Source: Candidatus Sivonenia alaskensis PMM_0068
GTDB lineage: Bacteria; Cyanobacteriota; Cyanobacteriia; Gloeobacterales; PMM-0068
DNA length: 51,958 nt
Direction: 5' to 3'
Assembly: GCA_949127685.1 (NCBI GenBank)
Contig: CASBPW010000100.1
Span: 1 to 51,958 of the forward strand
Part shown: positions 1 to 7,510 of the stretch, in pieces
How positions within the stretch are numbered: the first letter of the stretch is position 1
Layout of the letters: each line of letters starts with the position of its first letter
Translations under genes and position numbers: made by a program
The notes under the pieces: generated by a model
What the model was told of the DNA's origin: nothing
The model's input: the letters and a program-made list of their open reading frames with translations, nothing else
The model's database searches: none

Positions 1-326
1 CTATCTTAGCAGCGGGCCAACTGACCGGAACGGAGGGATACACACCTGCGGTGGCAGGTGGATGGATTGCTGGAACCAATGCGGCCCGGCTGGCTAAGGG
101 GGAAACTCCGATTACTCTTCCCTCTACCACGATGTTGGGGGCGCTTGTGCAGTACATCACCAGTGCTGAACCCAAGCATTTTCAGCCAATGCCTCCCAAT
201 TTTGGGATTTTGCCGGATCTACCCCATAAAATCCGCAATAAAGTAGACCGTTATCGAGCTTATCGGGACCGAGCGCTCAAGGATTTGGAACAATTCTCTG
301 TACTTCAACGGTCCCTTGCAGGATAG
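1..326 (+). CDS. trmFO: TrmFO, tRNA (uracil-5-)-methyltransferase, folate-dependent (3' end only)
   Basis: This is the C-terminal part of the FAD/folate-dependent enzyme that methylates uridine 54 in the T-loop of tRNA using methylenetetrahydrofolate. The reading frame is open from base 3 and begins ILAAGQLTGTEGYTPAVAGG, which is the conserved GQ-TG-EGY-AVAGG block near the end of TrmFO. It continues through TMLGAL and a FQPMPPNFGILP segment and stops with TAG at 324-326. The N-terminal FAD-binding Rossmann part lies outside the window. The family assignment is firm from this motif alone; GidA/MnmG is the related alternative, but its C-terminus is different. Confidence 0.93.
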   Translation, partial: ILAAGQLTGTEGYTPAVAGGWIAGTNAARLAKGETPITLPSTTMLGALVQYITSAEPKHFQPMPPNFGILPDLPHKIRNKVDRYRAYRDRALKDLEQFSVLQRSLAG

Positions 327-522
327 GACAAAGCAAAAAATATAAGTAGGAATTTATATCCGTATAACTACCGGGTAGATTTGCGTAAGTTACGGATGCT
401 TTACGCTGTGTATTTTCTTACTATTAGGGACGAGAAGAACAGGATACGCCCGGCTATCAATATTCAATTTGTAATAGAGATATCCGGGCATTTATTTCTC
501 CATTTACCTGTATGTTGCCTGT

Positions 523-1842
523 CTATACTGGTGCTAGAACCGGATTTGTCCCAATCCGATGCAGTTCTGCTCCAATCATGCACAATTTCTCTTCAATCCG
601 GTCGTAGCCCCGGTCTAGATACTGCAATCCAGCCACGTGGGTTTCTCCCTGAGCTGCTAGACCCGCTAAGATGAGGGCCGCTGAAGCTCTAAGGTCTGTA
701 GCATCTACAGGGGCTCCAGACAGGAAGGGCACTCCCCGGACAATGGCATGGTTAGAGCGGATCTTGATGTCAGCTCCCATCCGATTCAGTTCCGAGGCAT
801 GCTGCATTCGATTTTCAAACACGGTTTCACTAATCAGACTGGTTCCTTCGCCTAGGGCTAAAAGAGCCATGAAGGGAGCTTGCATATCCGTGGGGAAGCC
901 TGGGAACGGTAATGTTTCAATGTGTACTTCCCTGCGTTCGCGGGCTGGTCCTATCCGCAAATGATTCAGTCCCTCTGGCTCCACGGAATAGCCAATTTCT
1001 CTTAATTTAGCGATCGGAGCAGTCAGATGGTCTATGAGTACAGGACCTACCACGATCGAAGAATTGGTAATCGCTCCCGCTATCAAGAACGTTCCTGCTT
1101 CTATACGGTCGGGAATGATTCCATATTCGGTGCCATGGAGATGGGGGACACCACTGATCACGATAGTCTTGGTGCCCGCTCCGCGGATTTTAGCGCCCAA
1201 AGCCCGACAAAATCCTGCCAGGTCAGAAATCTCAGGTTCCTGAGCACAATTTTCTAAAACCGTCTCTCCCTCGGCGAGGGTTGCTGCCATCATCAAGGTT
1301 TCGGTCGCGCCAACACTGGGATAGTCCAGATAAATTTTTGCTCCTTTGAGCTTGCGGGCATGGGCTTCTACGACCCCATGTTCAATCCGTACATCCGCGC
1401 CCATCGCTTGCAGCCCGCGCACATGCAGTTCGACTGGCCTTGCACCAATCGCACAGCCGCCGGGCAAGGGGATGCGGGCCATCCCAAAGCGAGCCAACAT
1501 CGGACCCAAAATAAAGAAACTAGCGCGGAGACGGCTCACCAACTCATAGGGGGCCTTGTGCGATTTAATACTCCCGGCATCGATCTCTAGCCAACCTTCT
1601 CCGAAGGAAACCTTAGCTCCCAACGCTTCCAAGACTTGAGACATCGTATCGATATCCATCAGTCTAGGGATGTTGGTGATGCGACACGGCTCTGGGCTTA
1701 GGATTGCTGCAGCCATAATCGCAAGAGCTGCATTTTTGGCTCCACTAACTGGAATAAACCCAGAAAGAGAACGTCCTCCGACAATTTTCAATACAGGCTG
1801 CGACTGCTGCGTTTGGGGTACAGCAGAACGAGTTGATGCCAA
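523..1842 (-). CDS. murA: MurA, UDP-N-acetylglucosamine 1-carboxyvinyltransferase
   Basis: First committed step of peptidoglycan precursor synthesis in the cytoplasm: transfer of enolpyruvate from PEP to UDP-GlcNAc. The protein has the EPSP-synthase fold, an N-terminal GxxSLSG-x-SGAKNAAL block and the catalytic loop GGCAIGARPVELH with the PEP/fosfomycin-reactive cysteine. The frame stays open to a TTG at 1887, but that codon has no ribosome binding site. A TTG at 1842 follows TGAGGA with a run of A and gives a protein of about 439 residues that fits the family, so I prefer it. The true start could also lie slightly further in, near the VLKIVGG segment. The gene is convergent with trmFO and about 200 bp away from it. 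Confidence 0.95.
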   Translation of the reverse strand: MASTRSAVPQTQQSQPVLKIVGGRSLSGFIPVSGAKNAALAIMAAAILSPEPCRITNIPRLMDIDTMSQVLEALGAKVSFGEGWLEIDAGSIKSHKAPYELVSRLRASFFILGPMLARFGMARIPLPGGCAIGARPVELHVRGLQAMGADVRIEHGVVEAHARKLKGAKIYLDYPSVGATETLMMAATLAEGETVLENCAQEPEISDLAGFCRALGAKIRGAGTKTIVISGVPHLHGTEYGIIPDRIEAGTFLIAGAITNSSIVVGPVLIDHLTAPIAKLREIGYSVEPEGLNHLRIGPARERREVHIETLPFPGFPTDMQAPFMALLALGEGTSLISETVFENRMQHASELNRMGADIKIRSNHAIVRGVPFLSGAPVDATDLRASAALILAGLAAQGETHVAGLQYLDRGYDRIEEKLCMIGAELHRIGTNPVLAPV

Positions 1843-2307
1843 TTTTTTTTCCTCACACGTGTCAAGCTTGTTAGATTCTAACGGCAATATAGACTTCTTT
1901 GTTATCGGATTGCAGCTTTTTGTAGCCTTTTAGATACTTTTTCAATAAATCTCGAAAATGTATCACAAGAAAGCGGTAGGTCTCGATGACACTGAAGCTT
2001 CTCATTAAGTTATGAAGTCTCCATGAAGAACTTTTGAAGTTCCTGTGAAAAAGCCCCTGGAGGACCAGGGGCTTTAAACCCGCAACGCCGTTTTACCTCT
2101 TGTGGGCGACCTGGAGGACCAGGGGGGAATCTCGGCTGTCTTTTAGAGGATACAGAATGAATCTGCCATGCTCACCAGAACACACACTCGATTCCCAGAC
2201 ACACGAAGTTATAGATCGAGCAACATGATGGCAGCCACCAACGCCGCAGGCTTTCGCTATCATACCCGATGGAAGAGGCCCCTTATCAGACAGTCGAGGA
2301 CAGCAAA
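1843..2307. other. Non-coding stretch between murA and the ferredoxin gene
   Basis: No convincing gene is present. The stretch holds a minus-strand terminator-like hairpin (2050-2075) and a second copy of its CTGGAGGACCAGGGG core at 2111-2125, 54 bp further on. Open frames in it have unusual amino-acid composition, no ribosome binding site and no family resemblance. Confidence 0.6.
2047..2075 (-). terminator. Rho-independent terminator candidate downstream of the ferredoxin gene
   Basis: Perfect 11-bp stem: AAAGCCCCTGG (2050-2060) pairs with CCAGGGGCTTT (2065-2075) around a 4-nt loop. Read on the minus strand the stem runs into TTTTT, so it suits transcripts coming from the ferredoxin gene at 2308-2604, although it lies about 230 bp past that stop codon. 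Confidence 0.6.
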
Positions 2308-2604
2308 TCAAAACAACTCTGATTCTTGCTCCGTACGGATAGTGCAGTTTGAACGAGGATAGGCAATACAGGTCAGGATAAATCCTGCTTCTTGCTGTTC
2401 TTCCGTCAAAATAGTGCCTTCGTCCTGGTTGATGGTGCCCTCTGAGAGGCGTCCGGTACAGACGGAGCAGACTCCGGTACGACAGGAATAGGGTAGGGAA
2501 AGCCCTTGTTGTTCGGCTACTTCAAGAATATGTTGGTCTTCTTTGACTTGGAAGGTACGGTCAAGGCCTTTTTTCTCGTTGATTAATCGCACCGTATAGG
2601 TCAT
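2308..2604 (-). CDS. Plant-type [2Fe-2S] ferredoxin
   Basis: A 98-residue soluble electron carrier. Cluster ligands are visible as C41-x4-C46-x2-C49 (SCRTGVCSVC) and C79, the classic plant/cyanobacterial spacing. The surrounding LPYSCR and ILTCIAYP segments match photosynthetic-type ferredoxins. The CRTGVCSVCTGRL loop and the C-terminus TEQESELF differ from the canonical PetF pattern (CRAGACSTCAG), so this is probably one of the paralogues found beside the main photosynthetic ferredoxin, serving a more specialised acceptor. It starts with ATG at 2604, divergent from der 118 bp away. Confidence 0.93.
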   Translation of the reverse strand: MTYTVRLINEKKGLDRTFQVKEDQHILEVAEQQGLSLPYSCRTGVCSVCTGRLSEGTINQDEGTILTEEQQEAGFILTCIAYPRSNCTIRTEQESELF

Positions 2605-2722
2605 GTTTGCGTTGTGTCGCTAGGGATACCATGCGACATGGTAACTCCTAATCTCGTATGCTGGGAGTCTTGTGGTTCCAAGATCTTAATAGGACTGGAA
2701 TCAAGTTTTTAGGATTGTCCCC

Positions 2723-4075
2723 ATGTCCACTCTGCCCATTGTTGCTATTGTTGGTCGGCCGAATGTAGGTAAATCGACCCTAATTAACCGAATTTGCGGG
2801 GGACGAGAAGCAATCGTTCATGACGAACCTGGCGTTACCCGCGACCGTCTCTACCTACCTGCAGATTGGAATGGCTACTACTTCCAGATCGTAGATACGG
2901 GGGGGCTCGTGTTTGAAGATAAAGAAGAGTTCCTCCCGAAAATCCGCCAGCAGGTAGAAGTAGCGCTGGAAGAAGCGAAAGCGGCGATTTTTGTGGTGGA
3001 TGGTCAGCTCGGTCCAACCGCTGCAGATTATGAAGTGGCAGAATGGCTGAGAGGGCGTAAACTCCCCATTCTATTGGCCGTTAATAAGTTGGAAGAACCG
3101 TCCACGGCGCTGACTTTGGCTTCGGAATTTTGGGGCCTTGGCTTAGGAGAGCCCTATGCGGTTTCGGCAATTCATGGAGCGGGGACGGGAGATTTTTTGG
3201 ATGCTTTGGTCCAGAATCTGCCTTTGATGGGCGAAGAAGAGGCTGCTCCAGAATTAAAAGTGGCGATTGTTGGTCGCCCGAATGTAGGTAAATCGAGCTT
3301 ACTCAATGTTTTGGTAGGCAGCGAGCGGGCGATTGTCTCCGCGATTTCAGGGACGACGCGGGATGCGATTGACACGGTAATCGAGCGGGATGGCAAGCAA
3401 TATCGCTTCATTGATACCGCTGGGATTCGCAAACGGTCAAAAGTAGACTATGGACCTGAAGCCTTTGGCGTGGACCGGGCGTTGAAAGCGATTCGTCGCG
3501 CTGATTTGGTGCTTTTGGTCATAGATGCAACGGAAGGGGCCACGGAACAGGAACAGCGTTTGGCTGGAAAGATTGAGGAATCAGGTCGGGCCTGTGTCTT
3601 GGTCGTGAACAAGTGGGATGCGGTAGAAAAAGACACCTACACGATGAATACCTATATCGAGCAGATTCGAGAGGAACTGTATTTCGTCAAATGGGCTCCC
3701 ACGATCTTTACCAGTGCACTGACCGGACAGCGTGTCCCTCAAATCATGGAAATGGTGGATGCGGCCAGTGTTCAACATCAACGCCGAATTTCTACTTCGG
3801 TCATTAATGAAGCGATCAAAGAAGCGACTATTCGCATGATGCCGCCTTCAGATAAGAGAGGCCGCCAAGGAAAAATCTATTACGGTACACAAGTTCGAGC
3901 CGAGCCGCCTACGTTTGTTCTCTTTGTGAACGAACCTAAGCTGATCAAAGACAACTATCGGACCTATTTGGAAAGTCAATTCCGAGCCAGTTTAGGCTTT
4001 GAAGGAACTCCTCTCCGATTCCTATGGCGTGGGAAAACGCCCAGGGAATTAGAACGGGATGGACGACGGGGTTAA
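2723..4075 (+). CDS. der: Der (EngA), tandem-domain ribosome assembly GTPase
   Basis: Essential GTPase for maturation of the 50S subunit. A 450-residue protein with two G domains: the first P-loop is GRPNVGKST at 11-19 with DTGG near 58 and NKLE near 121. The second is GRPNVGKSS at 184-192 with DTAG near 231 and NKWD near 297. A KH-like C-terminal domain follows (LFVNEPKLIKDNYRTYLE). In the first G domain the NKxD motif reads NKLE, a substitution that may weaken guanine specificity there. Length is normal for the family. It starts at ATG 2723 and is convergent with the small membrane-protein gene ending at 4085. Confidence 0.97.
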   Translation: MSTLPIVAIVGRPNVGKSTLINRICGGREAIVHDEPGVTRDRLYLPADWNGYYFQIVDTGGLVFEDKEEFLPKIRQQVEVALEEAKAAIFVVDGQLGPTAADYEVAEWLRGRKLPILLAVNKLEEPSTALTLASEFWGLGLGEPYAVSAIHGAGTGDFLDALVQNLPLMGEEEAAPELKVAIVGRPNVGKSSLLNVLVGSERAIVSAISGTTRDAIDTVIERDGKQYRFIDTAGIRKRSKVDYGPEAFGVDRALKAIRRADLVLLVIDATEGATEQEQRLAGKIEESGRACVLVVNKWDAVEKDTYTMNTYIEQIREELYFVKWAPTIFTSALTGQRVPQIMEMVDAASVQHQRRISTSVINEAIKEATIRMMPPSDKRGRQGKIYYGTQVRAEPPTFVLFVNEPKLIKDNYRTYLESQFRASLGFEGTPLRFLWRGKTPRELERDGRRG

Positions 4076-4084
4076 CTCCAGAAC

Positions 4085-4435
4085 TTAGGCGAAGCTCTTC
4101 CCGCCAATTAGCCCAACTAATCCATTGGCGACGGCAATGAACACGGCTGCCAAGAGCGCAGGCCAAAATCCAGCAATCGCGAAGCCAGGAACCAAGGCTG
4201 CGGCTAAGAGTAACCCCACTGCGCTCACTACGAACGAGAATAGGCCCAACGTCAAAATATTCAAGGGCAGGGCCAACAGGTTAAGAATAGGAACCACGAC
4301 CGCATTGACAATGCCTACAACCAAAGCGGCGATGAGGGCCGCCGTGTAGGTGGTCACGGTAAAGCCAGGCACGATATAGGAAGCCAGAACCAACACTGCT
4401 GCTGAAACCAGCCAGGTAATGAAAAAATCGACCAT
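4085..4435 (-). CDS. YvlD-like small membrane protein (phage holin IV / DUF superfamily, PF04020 type)
   Basis: A 116-residue protein made almost wholly of four hydrophobic helices: VDFFITWLVSAAVLVLASYI, then an AALIAALVVGIVNAVVVPIL stretch, a LPLNILTLGLFSFVVSA stretch and a final helix ending GLVGLIGGKSFA. The pattern of a P-I-L-N loop after helix 2 and N-G-L near the end is typical of the YvlD/COG1950 family, which is widespread and has no settled function. I chose the ATG at 4435 because AGAGGAAG precedes it; a 12-residue longer frame reaches 4471. It is transcribed divergently from the channel gene starting at 4585, and a broken duplicate lies at 5317-5478. Confidence 0.85.
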   Translation of the reverse strand: MVDFFITWLVSAAVLVLASYIVPGFTVTTYTAALIAALVVGIVNAVVVPILNLLALPLNILTLGLFSFVVSAVGLLLAAALVPGFAIAGFWPALLAAVFIAVANGLVGLIGGKSFA

Positions 4436-4584
4436 AATAACTTCCTCTAGTGAGAAAAGTAGCAATCTCACCTCTAGACTAGCTTGGACAGAGGGTGTTT
4501 TGTCATATCTTAAAGGGGAGGGCTTGGTAACTAAATCTTAAACCGTGACTCTTGTGCCCTTTACGACTCCCGCGAAGGAGATAT

Positions 4585-5280
4585 ATGCGTACAGATGACA
4601 GTTCGCAGATGGGTGGTGAAAAAGAAACGGGGCGGCTTGAAGCTTTCAGTGACGCGGTTTTTGCCATCGCCATTACCCTCCTCGTTCTGGGAATCAAGGT
4701 GCCGCCTCACATGGAAGGAGTATCTTCTTGGGGATTGTTGACCCTGCTCTTTAAACAGTGGCCTTCCTATCTAGCATTCTTCTTGAGCTTCATTTCCATT
4801 CTCGTTATTTGGGTGAAACATCACAACGTGTTTACCCATATCAAACACGTGGACAATCACTTCCTCTATCTGAATGGTCTTTTACTTCTGTTTGTGACCT
4901 TATTACCCTTTCCTACAGCTCTGCTTGCGGCTTATATCCAGCACGAACCCAAGGTTGCCGCCGTCGTCTACTCAGGAAACTACCTATGCATTGCCCTAGC
5001 CTTTAATCTTCTTTGGCGGTATGCCTCCTCGGATGGCTACAGGTTGTTGGGAAAAGATATGGACCAAGGGCTTGTGGTAATTATCAATCGACGCTGCAAT
5101 TATGGGCTTCTCTATACTCTTGGCTCGGTATTTTTCGCATTCGTTAACGAGAATCTTTTTTTGGCCTATCTGCTTATCTTTTTGCCTTTCAACATGTATC
5201 CATTATCTCTCTGGCGTACGAATAGCGATTCAGGCAAGAACAGGACTCACGCAAAGCCCCCTAAATCCCCCATAGCGTAA
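4585..5280 (+). CDS. TMEM175-type potassium channel family protein, copy 1
   Basis: A 231-residue integral membrane protein. The N-terminus carries the family signature RLEAFSDAVFAIAITLLVL (R-x3-FSD in the first helix, the motif that lines the pore of prokaryotic TMEM175 channels), followed by further hydrophobic segments. The ATG at 4585 follows AAGGAGAT, so the frame open back to 4552 is not used. It is closely similar to copy 2 (5626-6270) over about 170 residues. After GKDMD the C-terminal third no longer matches in the same frame: nucleotide blocks shared with copy 2 appear in swapped order and another frame, although they still encode hydrophobic helices. Expression and channel activity of this copy may therefore differ. 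Confidence 0.85.
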   Translation: MRTDDSSQMGGEKETGRLEAFSDAVFAIAITLLVLGIKVPPHMEGVSSWGLLTLLFKQWPSYLAFFLSFISILVIWVKHHNVFTHIKHVDNHFLYLNGLLLLFVTLLPFPTALLAAYIQHEPKVAAVVYSGNYLCIALAFNLLWRYASSDGYRLLGKDMDQGLVVIINRRCNYGLLYTLGSVFFAFVNENLFLAYLLIFLPFNMYPLSLWRTNSDSGKNRTHAKPPKSPIA

Positions 5281-5316
5281 GCTTCCTGTGGTAGTTGGGG
5301 GCCGGGGGGGGCCATT

Positions 5317-5478
5317 TTATGCGAAGCACTTGCCGCCAATCAAACCGACTAATCCATCGACGACGGCAATGAAAACGGCTGCTGCTATGAACTTACTCAC
5401 GCTAAAGCCAGGCACGATGTAGGAAACCAGAATCAATACTGCTGTTGCAACTAACCAGTTAATTTAAAAGTCCACCGT
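5317..5478 (-). pseudogene. Broken duplicate of the YvlD-like gene
   Basis: Aligned with 4085-4435, this copy keeps both ends (WLVATAVLILVSYIVPGF and IAVVDGLVGLIGGKCFA, then TAA) but lacks 189 bp in the middle, an exact 63-codon deletion that removes the second and third helices. Its start codon has become ACG and the fifth codon is TAA, where copy 1 has ATG and TTC. The rest of the frame is still open, so the decay looks recent or the remnant has been retained passively. Confidence 0.85.
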
Positions 5479-5625
5479 AACAACTTCTTGGAACGGGAAA
5501 AATGGTATCTCACTTCTAGGCTAGCTCTGCCAGACAGTACTTTGCCATATCTTGAAGGGGAGTGCTTAGTAACTGAATCTTAAACCGTGACTCTTGTGCC
5601 CTTTTTGATCCCGCAAAGGAGATAT

Positions 5626-6270
5626 ATGCGTACCGATGACAGTTTGTTGATAAGTGCTGAAAAAGAAACGGGGCGGCTTGAAGCTTTCAGTGACGGGGTT
5701 TTTGCCATCGCCATTACCCTCCTCGTTCTGGAAATCAAGGTCCCCCATCTGGAAGGAGAATCTCCTGTAGGGCTGTTAACGCTGCTGATTAAGCAGTGGC
5801 CTTCCTATTTGGCATTCTTCCTCAGCTTCATTACCATTCTCGTTATGTGGGTAAATCATCATATTTTGTTTACCTATATCAAGCGCGTGGACAAACGCTT
5901 TCTCTTTCTGAATGGTCTTTTACTTCTGTTTGTAACCTTCGTCCCCTTTCCTACCGCCCTGCTGGCGGAATATATTCAGCACCCCGAAGCCAAGGTTGCC
6001 GCTGTCGTCTACTCAGGAACCTACCTATGCATCGCTCTAGCCTTTAATCTCCTTTGGCGGTATGCCTCGAATGGCTACAGATTGTTGGGAAAAAATGTGG
6101 ACCGAGCGCTTGTGGAAAGTATCAATCGACAATATCTTTTGGGTCCACCTGCTTATCTTTTCGCCTTTTTCCTCGCATTTATCAACGTGGCAGCGAGTGT
6201 GGGCTTCTCTATGCTCTTGGCTCTGTATTTTGTTTTTACAGGCTCTCTGTGGCGTGGAAATAGCGATTGA
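5626..6270 (+). CDS. TMEM175-type potassium channel family protein, copy 2
   Basis: A 214-residue protein with the same signature in helix 1 (RLEAFSDGVFAIAITLLVLEI) and about six predicted membrane helices, including WPSYLAFFLSFITILVMWVNHH and the LLLLFVTFVPFPTALLAEYI segment. The ATG at 5626 is preceded by AAAGGAGAT, as in copy 1. Its C-terminal part (PAYLFAFFLAFINVAASVGF, then a final helix) forms continuous helices like other family members, so this may be the more intact of the two paralogues. Prokaryotic members form tetrameric K+-permeable channels; the ion here is inferred from family only. Confidence 0.88.
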   Translation: MRTDDSLLISAEKETGRLEAFSDGVFAIAITLLVLEIKVPHLEGESPVGLLTLLIKQWPSYLAFFLSFITILVMWVNHHILFTYIKRVDKRFLFLNGLLLLFVTFVPFPTALLAEYIQHPEAKVAAVVYSGTYLCIALAFNLLWRYASNGYRLLGKNVDRALVESINRQYLLGPPAYLFAFFLAFINVAASVGFSMLLALYFVFTGSLWRGNSD

Positions 6271-6390
6271 GGGGAACGAGAATCTTACGCTATGGGGGGG
6301 CTGGGGGCCCCTGAGGAAAAATAAGCCCTCAAGATTTCAATTGACAAACGCTCTGAACTTCAACACAATGAGATGCTGTCCAAAGCATTT

Positions 6391-6477
6391 GCGGATCTGG
6401 CGGAATTGGTAGACGCGCATGATTCAGGTTCATGTGGGAGCAATCCCTTGGGGGTTCAAGTCCCCCGTTCCGCACCA
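6391..6477 (+). tRNA. tRNA-Leu (anticodon CAG)
   Basis: Complete class II tRNA with encoded CCA. The anticodon arm is CATGA-TTCAGGT-TCATG, giving anticodon CAG, followed by a long variable arm (TGGGAGCAATCCCTT) and the T-arm GGGGGTTCAAGTCCCCC. The acceptor stem GCGGATC/GTTCCGC has one T-T mismatch at pair 6-67. It lies 33 bp before truB. Confidence 0.95.
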
Positions 6478-6510
6478 TATTTGACCTATTAATTTAATAA
6501 GAGTACTTCT

Positions 6511-7389
6511 GTGGAAGGGTTTCTCAACCTCAATAAGTCTGCGGGAATGACCTCTCATGACTGTGTAAATAGAGTGCGTAGATTGCTCAAAGAGCGCAGA
6601 GTTGGGCATGGAGGCACCTTAGATCCTGCTGCTGTGGGCGTCTTACCGATGGCGATTGGCCCAATGACGCGCCTATTGCGATTTATGGAAGGGAATAAGG
6701 TTTACCAAGCCACTGTGGTCCTTGGCATTGCGACCGATACGGATGACTTAGAAGGCCAAGAGCTCCATCGCAAAACTATGTCCTATGTCACGGAAGATGC
6801 AGTGGAAGGAATCTTAGGGAATTTCTTGGGGACGATTGAGCAGATTCCCCCGCGCTATAGTGCTGTGCGCAAAGATGGCAAAAAGCTCTATGAGTTGGCC
6901 AGAGCAGGTATTGAGGTGGAACCGGAAGCCCGTAGGGTTTCGATTCAACGTCTAGATATTCTCCAGTGGCAACCGGGGGATTTCCCAAAAGTGAAAATAG
7001 AAATTGAGTGCTCTTCTGGCACCTATGTTCGTTCTATTGCCCGTGATTTGGGGGCACACCTTGGCGGCTACGGCACTTTGGCTTACTTAGTTCGAAGCCA
7101 GAGTGGAGGTTTTCATCTGGACCATGCCATTGACTTAGAAAAAATGCAAGACTTGCTAGAGCAGGACCAACCAATTCCACTTCTTTCCCCCAAAGTGGCT
7201 TTGAGCCATCTGCCCATTGCCTATCTCACGAGTGACCAGGCTGAACTCTGGTGCTGTGGTCAGAAAGTCTTTTGGCCTGGAGATTCGGGCCATGTTCAAG
7301 TCTGGGAAGAAGAAGATAGCTTCCTGGGAATCGCCCATTGTGACAACCGCAAACTTCAACCCTTGACGGTTCTTCGGGGCATTCAATAG
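6511..7389 (+). CDS. truB: TruB, tRNA pseudouridine-55 synthase
   Basis: Makes the universal pseudouridine at position 55 of the tRNA T-loop. The 292-residue protein opens with GFLNLNKSAGMTSHDCVNRV and carries the catalytic motif GHGGTLDP with the nucleophilic aspartate at residue 38. Further family blocks are GxIEQIPPRYSAVRKDGKKLYELAR and SSGTYVRSIARDLG. The start is GTG at 6511, just after the tRNA-Leu gene; no strong Shine-Dalgarno sequence is visible. Length is normal. With trmFO at the left edge, the window holds two T-loop modification enzymes. Confidence 0.97.
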   Translation: MEGFLNLNKSAGMTSHDCVNRVRRLLKERRVGHGGTLDPAAVGVLPMAIGPMTRLLRFMEGNKVYQATVVLGIATDTDDLEGQELHRKTMSYVTEDAVEGILGNFLGTIEQIPPRYSAVRKDGKKLYELARAGIEVEPEARRVSIQRLDILQWQPGDFPKVKIEIECSSGTYVRSIARDLGAHLGGYGTLAYLVRSQSGGFHLDHAIDLEKMQDLLEQDQPIPLLSPKVALSHLPIAYLTSDQAELWCCGQKVFWPGDSGHVQVWEEEDSFLGIAHCDNRKLQPLTVLRGIQ

Positions 7390-7510
7390 AAAGTTTGATG
7401 CGCTGGGCTATACCTGGTATGGGCTTGCTAACTGATTGGGGCCTGATCCAACACTTCTGGGATAAAGCATCGAACTTTGCTATATTTCAGCTTATCTTTC
7501 TGCGTAGGAA

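Larger units (their letters stand above)
4085..6270. repeat. Tandem duplication of a two-gene module (about 1.2 kb and 0.95 kb units)
   Basis: Unit 1 (about 4085-5280) and unit 2 (about 5317-6270) align across the whole divergent arrangement: YvlD-like gene on the minus strand, shared intergenic region, TMEM175-type gene on the plus strand. The spacer is nearly the same in both, including CTTAAACCGTGACTCTTGTG and the AAGGAGATATATGCGTAC start region. Unit 2 has lost 189 bp inside its YvlD-like gene. The two channel genes differ in their last third. Confidence 0.9.
5267..6298. repeat. 15-bp inverted repeats bracketing the second duplicated unit
   Basis: CCCCCATAGCGTAAG at 5267-5281 is the exact reverse complement of CTTACGCTATGGGGG at 6284-6298. 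The first lies across the stop codon of channel copy 1, the second 13 bp after the stop of copy 2. Together they enclose the pseudogene and channel copy 2. Confidence 0.75.

Noticed and set aside
2093..2362. Overlapping frames on both strands between murA and the ferredoxin gene
   Set aside because: No ribosome binding sites, odd Cys/Arg/Ser-rich composition and no family resemblance.
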